DNA of 64,000 nucleotides from Eucommia ulmoides (Eukaryota; Streptophyta; Magnoliopsida; Garryales; Eucommiaceae), in NCBI GenBank assembly GCA_016647705.1, contig CM028327.1, positions 4,783,726 through 4,847,725 of the forward strand, written 5' to 3'. The translations under genes and the position numbers were made by a program. The notes under the pieces were generated by a model. It saw only the letters and a list, made by a program, of their open reading frames with translations, ran no database searches and had not been told where the DNA came from. This document shows positions 21,291 to 32,329 of the stretch, piece after piece; positions within the stretch are counted from its first letter, which is position 1; each line of letters opens with the position of its first letter.

Positions 21291-22258
21291 AACATGAAAA
21301 ACATAAGGCAATAATCCATTTCTTTCGAACTCTTACTCTCACATAAGACTGTAAACGAGTCGAGTTAAGTCGAGTATTAAGTGTTCAACCTCGATTCGTT
21401 TATTTTTTATACTATTCGAATTCGAGCCAAGTTCATGCTCAGCCTAAAACCTTATCTTTGATCTTGGTTTGTTTAATAATCAACTGTTTGCGATTTTTTC
21501 GAGTTTTTTTGTTTTAAAAAAATATTTATTTTTAAAGTTTAATGCTTAAGAACTATACAAATAATATATATTTTTCAATAACATTAGTTATTTATAATTA
21601 TTTCCAGAAAATCTATATGCAAAATTCAAATATTTAATTTAGAAGCGAATCAAAATATAAGAATTATAAAGAATCAATATAAATTTACAAAAATCACTCT
21701 ATTATAAATTAAATAAATTAAATGAGTATTTATAAAATTAAAATTTAATTAAATTAACCTCTAGAACAATTGAATATGTAAAATTATACAATTAAAGAAT
21801 AATAGTCCATTTTACTATTTTTTTATAATAAAAATATGATAAAAAAAATTTAATTTTATATTATTTAAGTTATTCACAAACATCAACGAGCCGATGTTGA
21901 ATATATGATACTTGTTTATTTAATAAACAAGCTTAATTAAAAGCTTGATTTTAATTCATATATTAAATGAAAGAATTTTGAACGAGCTATTATCGAGCCG
22001 AGTTAGAATAGTTCATGAACAATTTGATTCGTTTGCAACGTTATTCTCATACTGAAAGGACTTCATTAGACACATTCCAACGAGTCTTTGTGCAGATTTT
22101 TGCTAGGATCCGAGATGCTTTGATTGAGGACTATTCACATGACAAAGTAAACAGTACACCAGAACGTCAATTCAACACAAAATTACTCTAGTAGACCTTA
22201 GCCGGACCAATTGGAAGTATTATTCAATTTTTTTAAATGCCCGTCAGGTATGCCAACA
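21291..22258 (+). mobile_element. Second copy of the LTR 3' part, interrupted by a hAT-like MITE
   Basis: 21315-21343 (TTCGAACTCTTACTCTCACA) and 22044-22258 together repeat the region from the TTCAAACTTTTACTCTCACA block to the end TGCCAACAAACATGAAAAA of the preceding LTR. The two copies are diverged. This points to an older tandem duplication followed by MITE insertion. Confidence 0.65.
21344..22043. mobile_element. hAT-like MITE inside the LTR copy
   Basis: The ends are inverted: TAAGACTGTAAACGAGTCGA on the left and, as complement on the right, TAACGTTGCAAACGAATCAA. The flanks CTCTCACA (21336-21343) and TTCTCATA (22044-22051) are a decayed 8-bp duplication, and removing the element restores the LTR block. 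CGAGCC and GAGTCGAG motifs near both ends are typical of this kind of plant MITE. No transposase ORF. Confidence 0.75.
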
Positions 22259-22640
22259 AACATGAAAAAGATAGATTTATAAGATATATAATTCATTTAA
22301 AAAAAATTGATAAAATATTGAAAAAAGAGAATAAATTGCTAAAAAATTGAACAAAAACATAAAAAAAAGAGTAAAAAATTAATAAATAAAATGGAAAAAG
22401 GACAGTACAATTTACGAAATGCACACAAGATGTCGTCAGCCTACGAGTGTGTGTGTTCTTATATTCGTTGCCAGTTTATCAGTGATGGTAGAGAGCCGAC
22501 CAGTGTACCAGTAGAGAGAGAGAGTAGTTTTATGGCGCAAACTGCCGTGTCGAAACCGCCGTATGTGGTGGTTTCCTGAAAAGAAAAAGGAAAATCACTC
22601 ATTCCTAGACAAACGCGTCCTTAGCATAATCATCTCAACA
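22259..22640. other. Probable promoter region of the FLZ gene
   Basis: AT-rich with A-runs to about 22400, then becoming more mixed, with a GAGAGAGAGAG tract at 22516-22526. No clear TATA box could be chosen and the transcription start is not known. Confidence 0.35.
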
Positions 22641-22695
22641 AACCCCACAATCCCCCCTCCGCTTCTCTCTCCTCTCTCTCTCTAGCTTTGAATCC

Positions 22696-22716
22696 ATGGC
22701 GGTTTTTCAGTGCTGA
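22696..22716 (+). promoter_or_regulatory. uORF 1, MAVFQC-stop
   Basis: A seven-codon upstream ORF (six residues and TGA) in the probable 5' leader of the FLZ gene. The start context is ATCCATGGCG, with G at +4. It is identical to uORF 2. Whether it lies within the mature leader depends on the unknown transcription start. Confidence 0.55.
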
Positions 22717-22795
22717 AGAAACCCCACAACCCCCATCCGCTTCTCTCTCCTCAGTCTCTCGCTCCCTCTCTCTCTCTCTCTCTAGCTTTGAATCC

Positions 22796-22816
22796 ATGGC
22801 GGTTTTTCAGTGCTGA
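22796..22816 (+). promoter_or_regulatory. uORF 2, MAVFQC-stop
   Basis: Exact copy of uORF 1 produced by the leader duplication, with the same ATCCATGGCG start context. Confidence 0.55.
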
Positions 22817-22992
22817 AAAAAACAAACTGATCAAAAGTGGGGGAAGCAAAGAAAAAAGCAACACCCACTATCGACTGAAAAGAAACAGAAACAGAAACAG
22901 AAACAGATGGAGAGAGCAGAGAAAGTGTTTCAAAAGCAGTAGGAAACAGATCTTTTTGTTTTCATTTGGAGTGTATTTTCCTTTTCATTCTT

Positions 22993-23025
<33 letters not shown>

Positions 23026-23517
23026 TCAGGTACTTTTGATTATTGGGTCTTGTCTTCATCTAAGGCTGTGAATCTTTTTTGACGATAAAAGAACCATTTT
23101 TTTTTTATGTTTTTTTTTTTCCCTAGTTGAAATAATTCAAACAACGAAGAGAGAGAGAGCAGATAAGGAAGGAATTGTAAGTTTTTATTTTTTTGTTTGT
23201 TTGCTCGCATTAATGTCTGCTTTTTGTTGATGATGACTCGGGGAGGTTTCTTTGCCTGTCGGTTGTGAGGGGGGTTGAGGGATTCTTTTCTCAGGTAAAA
23301 CTAAAATTGGATTGAAGGGCGAGAAATTCGGGATTTCTCAATTTTTTGATCAGAATTAAGAGAGAGAGAGAGAGAGAGTAAGAGAGAGAGTGTTCTTGGA
23401 ATCTCTTATGCTTTCTGGGTTAGTGAAAATGGTGATTTTACTGGAATCCGAATAAAAAAGAGAGTTTTCTTCCATATAGTGCAATCTACAGGTGGATTTC
23501 TTCTTTCCTTTCCATCA

Positions 23518-23535
23518 ATGGCGGTTCTTTACTGA
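23518..23535 (+). promoter_or_regulatory. uORF 3, MAVLY-stop
   Basis: A third short upstream ORF beginning ATGGCGGTT, the same first three codons as uORFs 1 and 2, but ending Leu-Tyr-stop. It lies 18 bases before the candidate leader intron. Confidence 0.55.
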
Positions 23536-23553
23536 AAACCCAGTTCATTTCAG

Positions 23554-23574
23554 GTGCGTACTCTCTCTCAAGAC

Positions 23575-23627
<53 letters not shown>

Positions 23628-23690
23628 GTTTTGGTTCATTTTCTATGTGACGTGAAATTGAGTTATTGGATTTCTTTATTGCGTTGACAG
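23554..23690 (+). other. Candidate 5' UTR intron of the FLZ gene
   Basis: Donor TTTCAG/GTGCGT and acceptor TTGACAG/AAAT bracket 137 bases that include (GT)n and (GA)n tracts. Other possible leader donors and acceptors exist (for example CAG/GTACTT near 23029 and CTACAG/GTGG near 23490), so the leader may have more than one intron. Confidence 0.45.
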
Positions 23691-23738
23691 AAATTTGATT
23701 ATATTCATTGATTTGACTAGAGCTATTTCGGAGCTTTA

Positions 23739-26001
23739 ATGGCTGACAATAAACAGAGATTACCCACTTCATCTTTCTTCAGTTCCCCAAAATTGTTCAC
23801 TGCTTTTACTCCAAAGTTGATGATCGATACTGAATCTGTGATGAGCCCAACTTCGATCCTGGACACCAAACCATTCTCTTACTTCAAGAACACCCCCTCT
23901 ATTTCTGATTCAAAAACCATAAAAAACCCTGAACCTAAAAGCAATTGGAAAAATTTGGATTCAAGAACGGTTTGTCTCGGCCTTGTTGATGCTCTCACCG
24001 ACGAAAAATCCGATCAGAAGTTATCGAAACCCGATAATAGCCGGATGGTTCTGTTTGGTTCTCAATTGAAGATTCAAATCCCTCCCCTGCCTCCCTCTGT
24101 TTCTTCCCCTGTTGATTCCCCCAGATCGCCGGCTGATTTCGGCATCAAAACAAGAAATTCCCCATTGGGTTCTTTTTCCGGCGGCTTCTCCCCTTCTCCG
24201 GCGAAGAAATCGGCCAATTTTTGCCCGGAAATTGCGAATTCTCGTCGGATTTTGTCAATTTCGACTGCTGATATGGAGCTTTCCGAGGACTATACTCGCG
24301 TGATTTTGCGTGGGCCAGTCCCGAAAACTACACTTATATATGACGATTGCGTGGTAGAGCGATTCGATGGTGTTGTTGCCGATCGAGCGATGAGTTATCC
24401 ATCGGAGAGTTTTCTCAGTTTCTGTTGTGAATGTAAGAAGAATATTGGGCAAGGAAAAGATATCTACATGTACAGGTTTGTTTTTCTGTTACATGATAAA
24501 TGTTAGATTTCTATCCATATGAAATAGATTAAAATTCAGACTTTTAAGGATAAATAGCCGGCGGGATGGTGGTGGGAACAGAAACATGTTTACAAAACGT
24601 TTTTATGTACATTAATCCAAAATTTTGAGAGCGGGAAAAGGAATCAGGGAACAAAAAGTAACCGAACCGGGCCTTTATTTACATATAGATTAGTTCCAAA
24701 ACTAGAAAAAAAAGGATTCAAGTTAAATAGTTCTGAATTGCCATACATGGAGTACTATATAGATGTTTGGTAGGGTATTGAGATCTTGAAAACATTAGGT
24801 AGTGTTTGGTTGTAAGGAATTGGAGCTCCAAAATTAGAATTAGAAATGAACCCATGTAAAAACTTGGAAAATTTCACTCATTAATTTCGAGTTCTGATTC
24901 CATGGCTTCAATTCCGTGTTCGTTCCCAAACGCCACCTAAATTAGAATTAGAAATGAACCCATGTAAAAATTTGAAAAAAATTACGCTTTCATTTCGAAT
25001 TTTGATTCCATGGCTTCAATTCCTTGTTCCCGAACGCTACACAGGTCTTGCTTGGTTGCATTGAATTGAGGCTTCAGAATTAGAATTAGAATTAGAATTA
25101 GAAACAAACCCATGTAAAAACTTGAAAAAAATGAACGTTCATTCAACTCGTTCATTTCGAATTCCGATTCCATGACTTCAGTTCCGTGTTCCCAAATGCT
25201 AACAATGGTATCGTTTGGTTGCATGGATTTGGAGCTTCAGAAATGAATCCATGTAAAAACTTGAAAAATTTCACTCATTAGTTTCGAATTCTGATTCCAT
25301 GGCTTCAATTCCGTGTTCCCAAATGCTACTTAAGTTAAGGTATTGTTTGGTTCTATGGAATTGGAGCTTCATAATTGGAGTTAGAAATGAAAGTATGTAA
25401 AGATTTGAATATTTGCATGCTCTCATTTCCATGACTTCAATTATGCGTTCCCAAACGTTTCCTTATGTAATAGTTCGGTTGTATGGAATTGGAGCTTCAG
25501 AATTGGAATTAGAAATGAACCCATGTGAAAAAACTTGAAAATTTTCATGGGTTCATTTCTAATTCCGATTCCGTGTTCCCAAACGCCACCTAAGGTATTT
25601 GTTTGGTTGCATGAAATTGGAGCTTCAGAATTGAATTTAGAAATGAATGCATGTAAAGATTTAAAAATTTGCATTTTTATGCTTTCATTTCCAATTTCAA
25701 TTCTGAGGCTCGAATTCTGTAATTCCAAACACTACCCAAGTTAACAGAACAAAAAACATTTAGTTTTTCCTGCATTTCTATTTCTATTCCAAGTTATCCG
25801 GGAACAGAAACACTGAAACAATCGCTGATTTATTGTCTTTTTCTTCTTTGATCCAATTGTTTCGGTCAAAAACGTTGTTCTACCACTATTTTCAGGGGCG
25901 AGAAGGCCTTTTGCAGCAGCGAATGCCGCTACAAGGCCATGATGATGGAGGAAGAAATGGAAAAATCAGAGTCCGACGATGCATTCGGGACTCCTTCCTG
26001 A
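23739..26001 (+). CDS. FCS-like zinc finger (FLZ) domain protein
   Basis: Two exons, 23739-24475 and 25896-26001, encode 280 aa. FLZ proteins are plant-specific adaptors that bind the SnRK1 kinase through the FLZ domain (family knowledge). Seen: a Ser/Pro-rich, probably disordered N-terminus with PTSILDTKPFSYFKN at about residues 31-45; the conserved stretch VILRGPVPKTTLIYDDCVVE; and the FLZ domain at about 225-262. The domain reads FLSFCCECKK, then DIYMYRGEKAFCSSECR, giving Cys pairs C229/C232 and C252/C256. The domain is split by the intron within the Arg codon (AG/G) after YMY, the usual intron position as I remember it. The donor CAG/GTTTG and acceptor TTTTCAG/GGGC keep frame, and the protein ends DDAFGTPS. 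The 1420-bp intron is mostly a hairpin MITE array. The layout resembles the FLZ8/10/11/MARD1-type long members; I do not assign a specific symbol. Confidence 0.94.
24799..25745. repeat. Tandem array of about six hairpin MITE units in the FLZ intron
   Basis: The start block TTTGGTTGCATGGAATTGGA and variants recurs near 24806, 25044, 25208, 25338, 25466 and 25594; the last four steps are about 128-130 bp. Each unit holds GGAATTAGAAATGAACCCATG and, downstream, its complement (CATGGGTTCATTTCTAATTC in the clearest unit near 25550), so each can fold back. Unit ends read TTCCCAAACGCCACCTAA, like the Harbinger-type MITE end at 8760. A single related copy is at 44455-44575 in the transporter gene. Confidence 0.8.
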
Positions 26002-26611
26002 TAAATCTCCTATCTATTTTCCTAATATAAAGCAGTTGCGGCGAAAATGATGTGTTTTTGTGTATTTTAGGCAATTGGAACTGTTTTTTTTTTTTAATAT
26101 GTGTTTTCATCTTTTCTTGATTTCAGAGGCAGAGATGTTGTAGGATTGACTTTGTTTTGAAATCATAAAATTTGGAGATTACTGGTTGGGTTCCATTAAG
26201 CTTACAATGGATGTTAGTACCTGTTTGGATACCTCAAATTTCGGTTTTAGAATTAAATTATTAACTTTTTACACATGTTTTTATCTTTAATTTCAATTTC
26301 AAATCTTGGCGGTGGCTGGCACTACCATGTGGGTGTCCTTAACGCCGCCGCCTCCAACAATATTGCTGCGAATAGGCTATGGACAACCTTCTCTGAATGG
26401 GATGGAAAGTCAATCCATTTCAGTTTCCATTGCTGTTTGTTCGTGCTAGAGAAAAGTTCTCTCAATGCTTTAACGCCCACACTGGATATAGACCGACCTG
26501 TTTCACGACTTTCTGAACCCAGTCCATGTACTGCTTTAAGATCTTCAATTCAATACAACCAAACACATACTTCCATGATCTCAAAATGAAGAGGGATATC
26601 CATTGGAGGAT
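26002..26611. other. FLZ 3' UTR and intergenic DNA
   Basis: The 3' UTR probably ends within the first 150-250 bases, though no single poly-A signal is clear. The stretch 26290-26560 is GC-richer and is open in one plus frame (104 codons). It matches no family I know, and I do not call it a gene. Confidence 0.4.
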
Positions 26612-27002
26612 TGTAGGCTTTTCGGATTAAAAAGTGGCGCCGCGGTTGAAAAACTAGATATTGTTCTAGTAGACGAAAAACGACTAGATAGTATTCTAGC
26701 AGACAAGGGGTTCAAAAATTCAAAAAAATGGTTCTCGAATCCACAAGAAAGAGGAAATCTAATAGCATGATAGATTTGAATAATTGTAAGAGTTTGTCAA
26801 AAAGTGTATTTATAGCCCTCAACTAGCTCCTATACTTTAAGAAAAGAGAACCCTAAACCTTTAAAAGAAAAAGAAACAGAAAAAAATGCTAATAATGGTA
26901 GGAAAATAAAACATAAAAATAGGAAACAATAAAAAGAAAACATTAATAGGAAAAAAGTGCAAATCCTAGTTGAACGAGGAAATCTTTGTTTGTTGTCCTA
27001 CA
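26612..27002 (-). mobile_element. 3' LTR of a gypsy-like element with polypurine-tract junction
   Basis: On the minus strand the LTR starts TGTAGGACAACAAACAAAG and ends GAAAAGCCTACA. It has a TATA box GGCTATAAATACAC near 26815. Just upstream of the LTR (27003-27050) is the end of an internal domain, reading LEGKFFPVEW in one frame and carrying CTCGAGGGCAAG and a G-rich tract. This is like the end of gypsy polyproteins, where a purine tract precedes the 3' LTR. The rest of the element is missing. Confidence 0.6.
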
Positions 27003-27059
27003 TCAGTCCATTCCACTGGAAAAAAACTTGCCCTCGAGTTAGATCGTGGAGTCTTCGAC

Positions 27060-28100
27060 AGAAAATACTCATATTGACACGTCCCGTTTTTTCGAAAAGT
27101 TAAAGTATATGAAATAGTAATGTGTAAAGAGAATGATTTTTTAAAGTGCCAATTTTCTAAAAAAAGTATTTGGACTAAACTTTTAAAGAAATGAGTCACC
27201 ACCTAGCATTGAGTTTAATTGATGTGCCACATCACCGATTTTTTAAAAATCAACTAAAAAAGGGCTTAAGTAAATTTGTGACTTCAAAACATGGTCAAAC
27301 CAAGATTAATTTAAAAGAGTTCGGGGGTTGTTTACGTTCGGGGAATGTGTTATGTACCCCAAGATGTCAATCCAAAAAGGGTATTTTATGTCCAATTAAG
27401 TCTAATTAGTTTAAGTCCGAATATTTTATTTTATTTTGAAAATATTTTTCCTCTTATTTTGAAAACTCTTTTTGACATTTTTCAAAATAAAGGTATGACA
27501 AATTTGGTATTTTGAAATATTTCTTCAGTATGACATCTTATCAAATATTAAGAGATTGGACAAGAATGATCCTCAAGGAGATTTAATATGATGAATCTCA
27601 ATGTTAGGCAAAGTTGGTTATTTAATCTAGGTTGATTTTAAGAAAATAAAATATTTGAAAAAAAAAAAAAAAAAAATTTTGGGACCTTTTTTGAAAATAT
27701 ATATTTTTAGAAAGATCTTTATCTTTTTAGAAAAGATTTGAGAGACTCTTTTATTTTTATTTGTTTGCCAAAGATTTTTTTTTTAAATGAACAGATTTGA
27801 AGGCTTTCTTGAGTATTTTTATTTTTTGTAAAAAAGAAAAAAGATTTGAAGAATATCTTTTATTTTTATTTTTATTTTTTTACTTTTAATTAGAAGATTT
27901 GAAAATTCTTTTTTTTTTTTTTGAAAAAAAGAAAAAGAAAAAAAGATTTGGAGACTTTTTTTTTTTTTTAAATGATTTATGAAGATTGTTTTTGAGTGAG
28001 TATTTTAGAAAAGAACAATTTTATTTTATTTTTAGTTTTTATTTCTGAAAAAGTGTTTTATTTCTCACAAACATAGTTTTTAAAAGATTTATATATATTT
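27060..28100. mobile_element. Degenerate LTR-retrotransposon-like repeat
   Basis: 27190-27400 has ATGAGTCACCACCTAG, then AGTTCGGGGGTTGTTTACG and GGGAATGTGTTATGTACCCC. This pattern resembles a plant dispersed repeat I associate with Tat/Ogre-type gypsy elements, though only from memory. 27680-28020 is a low-complexity series of AGATTTGAAGA(C/T)T followed by T-rich runs, about five irregular units. Confidence 0.4.
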
Positions 28101-29032
28101 TGATGCCTAAAGATGGAAAAACATTAACTTGATGAAATGTGACTTGAATGAAAAAAATATTATTTATTTATTTATTTTTTTGTCAACTTCCTAATTTAAG
28201 ATCCATCTAAGGAACGTGTCGAAAAAATTTCACATATGTTAAAAAATCAAGAACAATGGTATGGAAAAAAACTCCCTTACCTTAGGAAGCTCAAGCCTTT
28301 AAATGAATGAGAGCCCTCCAAAGCTATTTTTCTTGTTTTTTTTGATATTGCATATACTTTTTTAAGATAATTGAGAAGTGGAGAATGAACCATGTATTGA
28401 TATATTGAGAAATAAATACAAGATTACATGTATTAAGAATATATAAAATAGAAATTATACATGAGTTTTATAGGAGAAGTGGGGTTAGGGTTTTGCCCTG
28501 TGGGCTAAGCCCATTATTATACTAACATACTTAATGCATCATTTTTGAGGCTTTCATTGTTATCCGTGAGTATTTTAAAGATCTTGTTTTTATTATTATC
28601 ATAAAAGAAAACCTAAAAATGAAGCTGAGATCATATTAAAAAATGAAAAAGTGGAAGTTAAGCCTTCAAATGAATGAGAGTGCTCCCAAATTTTGCATAT
28701 AGTTGGTGCATCATCTTAGATGCTTTCATTGTCAATTGTGAGTATTTTCAATTGTTATAATTCGATCAACCATTTAGAAGTTGAAAACACCTCATAATTC
28801 CACCAATTAAGACTTAGAATTTGGAAGGACTATATTTCATGGCCATTTCTATTAGGAAGTATGATTAAAGACAACATTGAAACTCTGAACTCTTTTGATC
28901 TTAAGGCAAAATCTCATTGTATCGATTTTTTATTTATTTACGTATCGGTCTTATGTCTCTTTTCTCTTGCTTTGTGTAGTGAATTTCTTCCACACTCAAC
29001 TCTCAATCGAACAATGACAATCTCCATAAATG
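28101..29032. other. AT-rich non-coding interval
   Basis: Two diverged copies of a block with TCAAGCCTTTAAATGAATGAGAG and then a TTGCATAT region lie near 28288 and 28660, suggesting an old internal duplication. No gene. Confidence 0.4.
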
Positions 29033-29037
29033 ACTTT

Positions 29038-29394
29038 TGTTAGGGCGTTTCAACTTAAAATCATATGGTACTAAGTGGAGTAACTCATTTGATTTTTATA
29101 GTGGTTTGGGAACTCTCAGATGAGTGACGTGGGATAAGAATCTAACACTCGCCCTTGAGTGCAACCCCCGATTTTCACGAATGATTTGACTACGAAGGAA
29201 TGATGAGATATGTGCAACCCTCGACTTGCACGGATGATTTGACTACGAGGGAATGAGAGACCCATAACCTTGGCTCTGATACCACGTTAGGAGGTTCCAA
29301 CTTAAAATCATATGGTGCTAAGTGAAGTAACTCATTTGATTTATATAGTGGTTTGGGAACTCTCAGATGAGCGATGTGGGACATGAATCTAACA
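29038..29394 (-). mobile_element. Complete TRIM (family 1) with perfect 5-bp target duplication
   Basis: On the minus strand: 5' LTR 29285-29394 (110 bp) starting TGTTAGATTCATGTCCCAC; primer site TGGTATCAGAGCCAAGG directly after it; internal domain 29148-29284 (137 bp); purine-rich AAGGGCGAG; then 3' LTR 29038-29147 (110 bp) ending CGCCCTAACA. The flanks are ACTTT on both sides (29033-29037 and 29395-29399). There is no coding capacity, so any movement depended on an autonomous partner. Confidence 0.93.
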
Positions 29395-29399
29395 ACTTT

Positions 29400-32329
29400 C
29401 ATGAATCCTCCATAGGTGGATGTAATCATTGTTGTCGTTCTCTATCTTTTTTTGCTTCCATGTGTGTGTATTATTTGTACATACAAATCATCATGTTTCA
29501 TTTATTTTCTAGTTTTCTATTTTGTTGGCCACGTCCTTGAGTGTTCAATTTTCTATGGTTTAATTTGATAGAGACAATAATGGTGAAGGCAACGACCAAG
29601 AGCGGTAGAGACTGTGGACAGTGACAATGAAACGGCAATGAATAGTGATCCTATCAACCATTTTTGACGTCTTTGTGGTAAGAATTTTATTTTTCACTTT
29701 ACTGTGTAATTTTTTTCTTAGATCTACTTGATTTTCTGTTATATTTTTGTCTATTTAGGTCCTGGATTGGCATGGATCTGACAATGCTCATCGATTTTTT
29801 TTTACCTATTCTATACCATTGTGTTTTGTTTATTTTTGTACATTCTATAGATTGAGGTGGATGTCCTAGCATGTTTCTTCTTGAGTATCTTCAGTCCTAA
29901 TGTAGATCCTATACTATTTTTACAGATCTACCTCGGGTGCATGATAAATTAGATGCCACCAGTTTTGAATATAATGAGTAGAAAAAATATAAATTAATGG
30001 AGCAGTTCTTTGATTTTTTTCCAGATGTATTGTATCTTTGAATTTTTTTATGAAATTGGTGAATTTGTTTGAAAATATTTCATTTTGCTAATAATGAATC
30101 TCATCATCTATTTGTTGGATTAAACTATTTTAAGTGTTATATCGTAACATAACATTTTAATTTAACAAACGTGGGATCAAACTATAACCTTTAAAAACTT
30201 AGCCATCATAGGATAAGCTACCAATTTGAAATTTACTTTAATCAACTTGGGGCTAAATTGTAATTTTTGAAGACTAATTTATCCATCCTAGAAAAAATTA
30301 AAATTTTAACATTTATTTGACCAATTTGAGATTAAATTATAATTTTAAAATTTTAGTTTACCAATTTGAGGTCAATTCATTTTTTAAAAGCTAATTTAGC
30401 AAACTTAGCGATGAATTAGTTTCACCAATTTGAGGTTAAATTGAAATTTGAAATTAATTGTTAGTCTATTTTTTTCCCCAATTGTTAATTAAGTTCTAAT
30501 ATAAGAAAACTTACACATTGAGATATGAATCTAGCATAATTAGTGGACCAAATACGATAGACCCGGCGGCGTCATACAAGATAAAGTAAGCTTCATATAT
30601 TAGTTTAACCATTTTTTATTTTAAAATAATTTGTTTCTGGCTTTTATGATCAACATAATCAATCAAGGAAAATTTATAGCGCTGTGGAATTTTGGTCCAC
30701 CCTCACACACGTGTGTATTGTGGAGTTCAAGTATGGTACGGTGAAAGAATAATTATTGAAACTTCTTCGATATGATGGCGGTACAAGGTCTACACGATTC
30801 TGCTCAATTATTTGAGCATACAATTGCAAGTTTTTAATTATTTCTATTGGCGGCCATGTAGACAACACAATTAATGATGGAATACGTCTTCAGATTAAAT
30901 GGGCAAAAACACCATCCTATTGGGCCTCTTCTACCAGTGGAAGATGAACGACCTAAAGTCGTGCAACTTTAGGTCTCCATGACACAAAAAATGAAGTTGA
31001 CAACAAAATCCCTTCGATTGTTGGTGACAACCCTCAGTTACTTGATATGTTTGATGATTGTAATCAGGTGACAAATAATTTTTGATATACGATAGGCTTG
31101 ATAAAGTAGCTGCATGTACTTGAACTACAATTAAGATTATTTGAAACGAGAAGCTTTGATGGTCAGTATAATAATTGGCCCCACAACATCTGAGGTTGTC
31201 GCTGTTACAGTTGGTGATCTTCATAATTTAATTATGATATGGAAAAATTATCAATCCTTTATTTTCTTTAAATCCGCACAACGTGCGGATCTAAACTAGT
31301 CATGGAAAAACACTAACTCATTTAATGCATCTTACAATAGAATATAGAAGAAATTTTTACCACTTATCTTTCCTGTCATTTTGTCTAAATCCACAAACCT
31401 CCCTTATCCTTTACTAAATACCAGTAAACCCCTTTGATTGATTTTTCTGTGTAAATACACAAAAATAACACTTTTTTTTTTTTTTCAAAATATTCTCTAA
31501 TATCCTTTTATTTTTTATTTTTTTTAAAAAAATATACTTTTTACTTGTAAAATTTCAAAATTAATTTTACCACTACCGCCACCCCCATCCACCACACCAC
31601 CAACCTCACACCCTTCTTTTTTTTCTTCCTCTCTCTTTGTGATTCGTCGAACACAGATCATGTTGAGAGAGAGAGAGAAAAAAAAAAAAAGGAATGAGGA
31701 GGAGGAGGAGGAGGGGTTTGCAGATGCGCGCGGGTAAAAATAATTAAAAAAAAAATTAGGATAGAAAATATTTTATTTTTAAAATAGGGGGACATAAAAA
31801 GGCAGAGAGAGAAAAAACACTTAAGTAATTTTTTTTGTATTTCAGTTTTTATTTTTTTTAATAGTTAAGAGTAACTAAATAGTGTTTAACTAAAATTAAG
31901 AGTGTTGACTGTATTTTATTATATGTATTGTATGAATAATATGCAAATTTTATGGTTTTGAAAATTGGTAAAAAGTAAAAACCGAAAATAAAAATATGAT
32001 TTTTATTCTCTAGTCCTTCCAAGCAATATAAACTATTAAAAAGATTTCAAACTGTGAAAAATAAGTTTTTGGTCCTTGAAGATTTTTCACAATACAGTCT
32101 TCGTTCTTTGACCATTGATTTTCCCTAATTTACATAATTTGTCATTCTACCAAATCTACAATCGTATAAATGAAAATGGAAAGTCCATTTATCATGAAAC
32201 AAAACCGTGTATTAAAAATTCAAAATTATGAACGTTTTCAATGTAAAAAAAACTAAAAAAAATATAATTTAAATGTACAACTCATACTCTTCATTTTGAT
32301 ATACATATTTTGTATATATATATATACAT
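29400..32329. other. Gene-free AT-rich DNA
   Basis: 30150-30450 contains a loose repeat of ACCAATTTGAGGTTAAATT type (about five diverged units of 60-75 bp). 31655-31715 has GA and GAG microsatellites next to TC-rich DNA. The minus-strand ORFs of 60-97 codons between 30674 and 31224 show no family features and are not called. Confidence 0.45.

Larger units (their letters stand above)
22641..22819 (+). repeat. Tandem duplication in the FLZ leader
   Basis: A segment starting AACCCCACAA and running through a CT-rich tract to TTTGAATCCATGGCGGTTTT and TCAGTGCTGA occurs twice: 22641-22719 and 22720-22819. The length differs only because the CT tract expanded. It duplicates a whole small upstream ORF. 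Confidence 0.85.

Noticed and set aside
22710..23039. 109-codon ORF in the FLZ leader with Ser-Leu repeats
   Set aside because: It is translation of CT microsatellites in the duplicated leader, and it starts at a GTG that overlaps uORF 1.
26275..26589. 104-codon ORF downstream of the FLZ gene
   Set aside because: No family features; the opposite strand looks equally coding-like in places. Left as unassigned GC-richer DNA.
26622..26650. GTGGCGCCGCGGTTG resembling a gypsy primer-binding site on the plus strand
   Set aside because: It lies inside the minus-strand LTR at 26612-27002, in the wrong orientation for that element.
30931..31224. 97-codon minus-strand ORF with several Cys and His
   Set aside because: Cys/His spacing fits no zinc-finger pattern; composition matches surrounding non-coding DNA.
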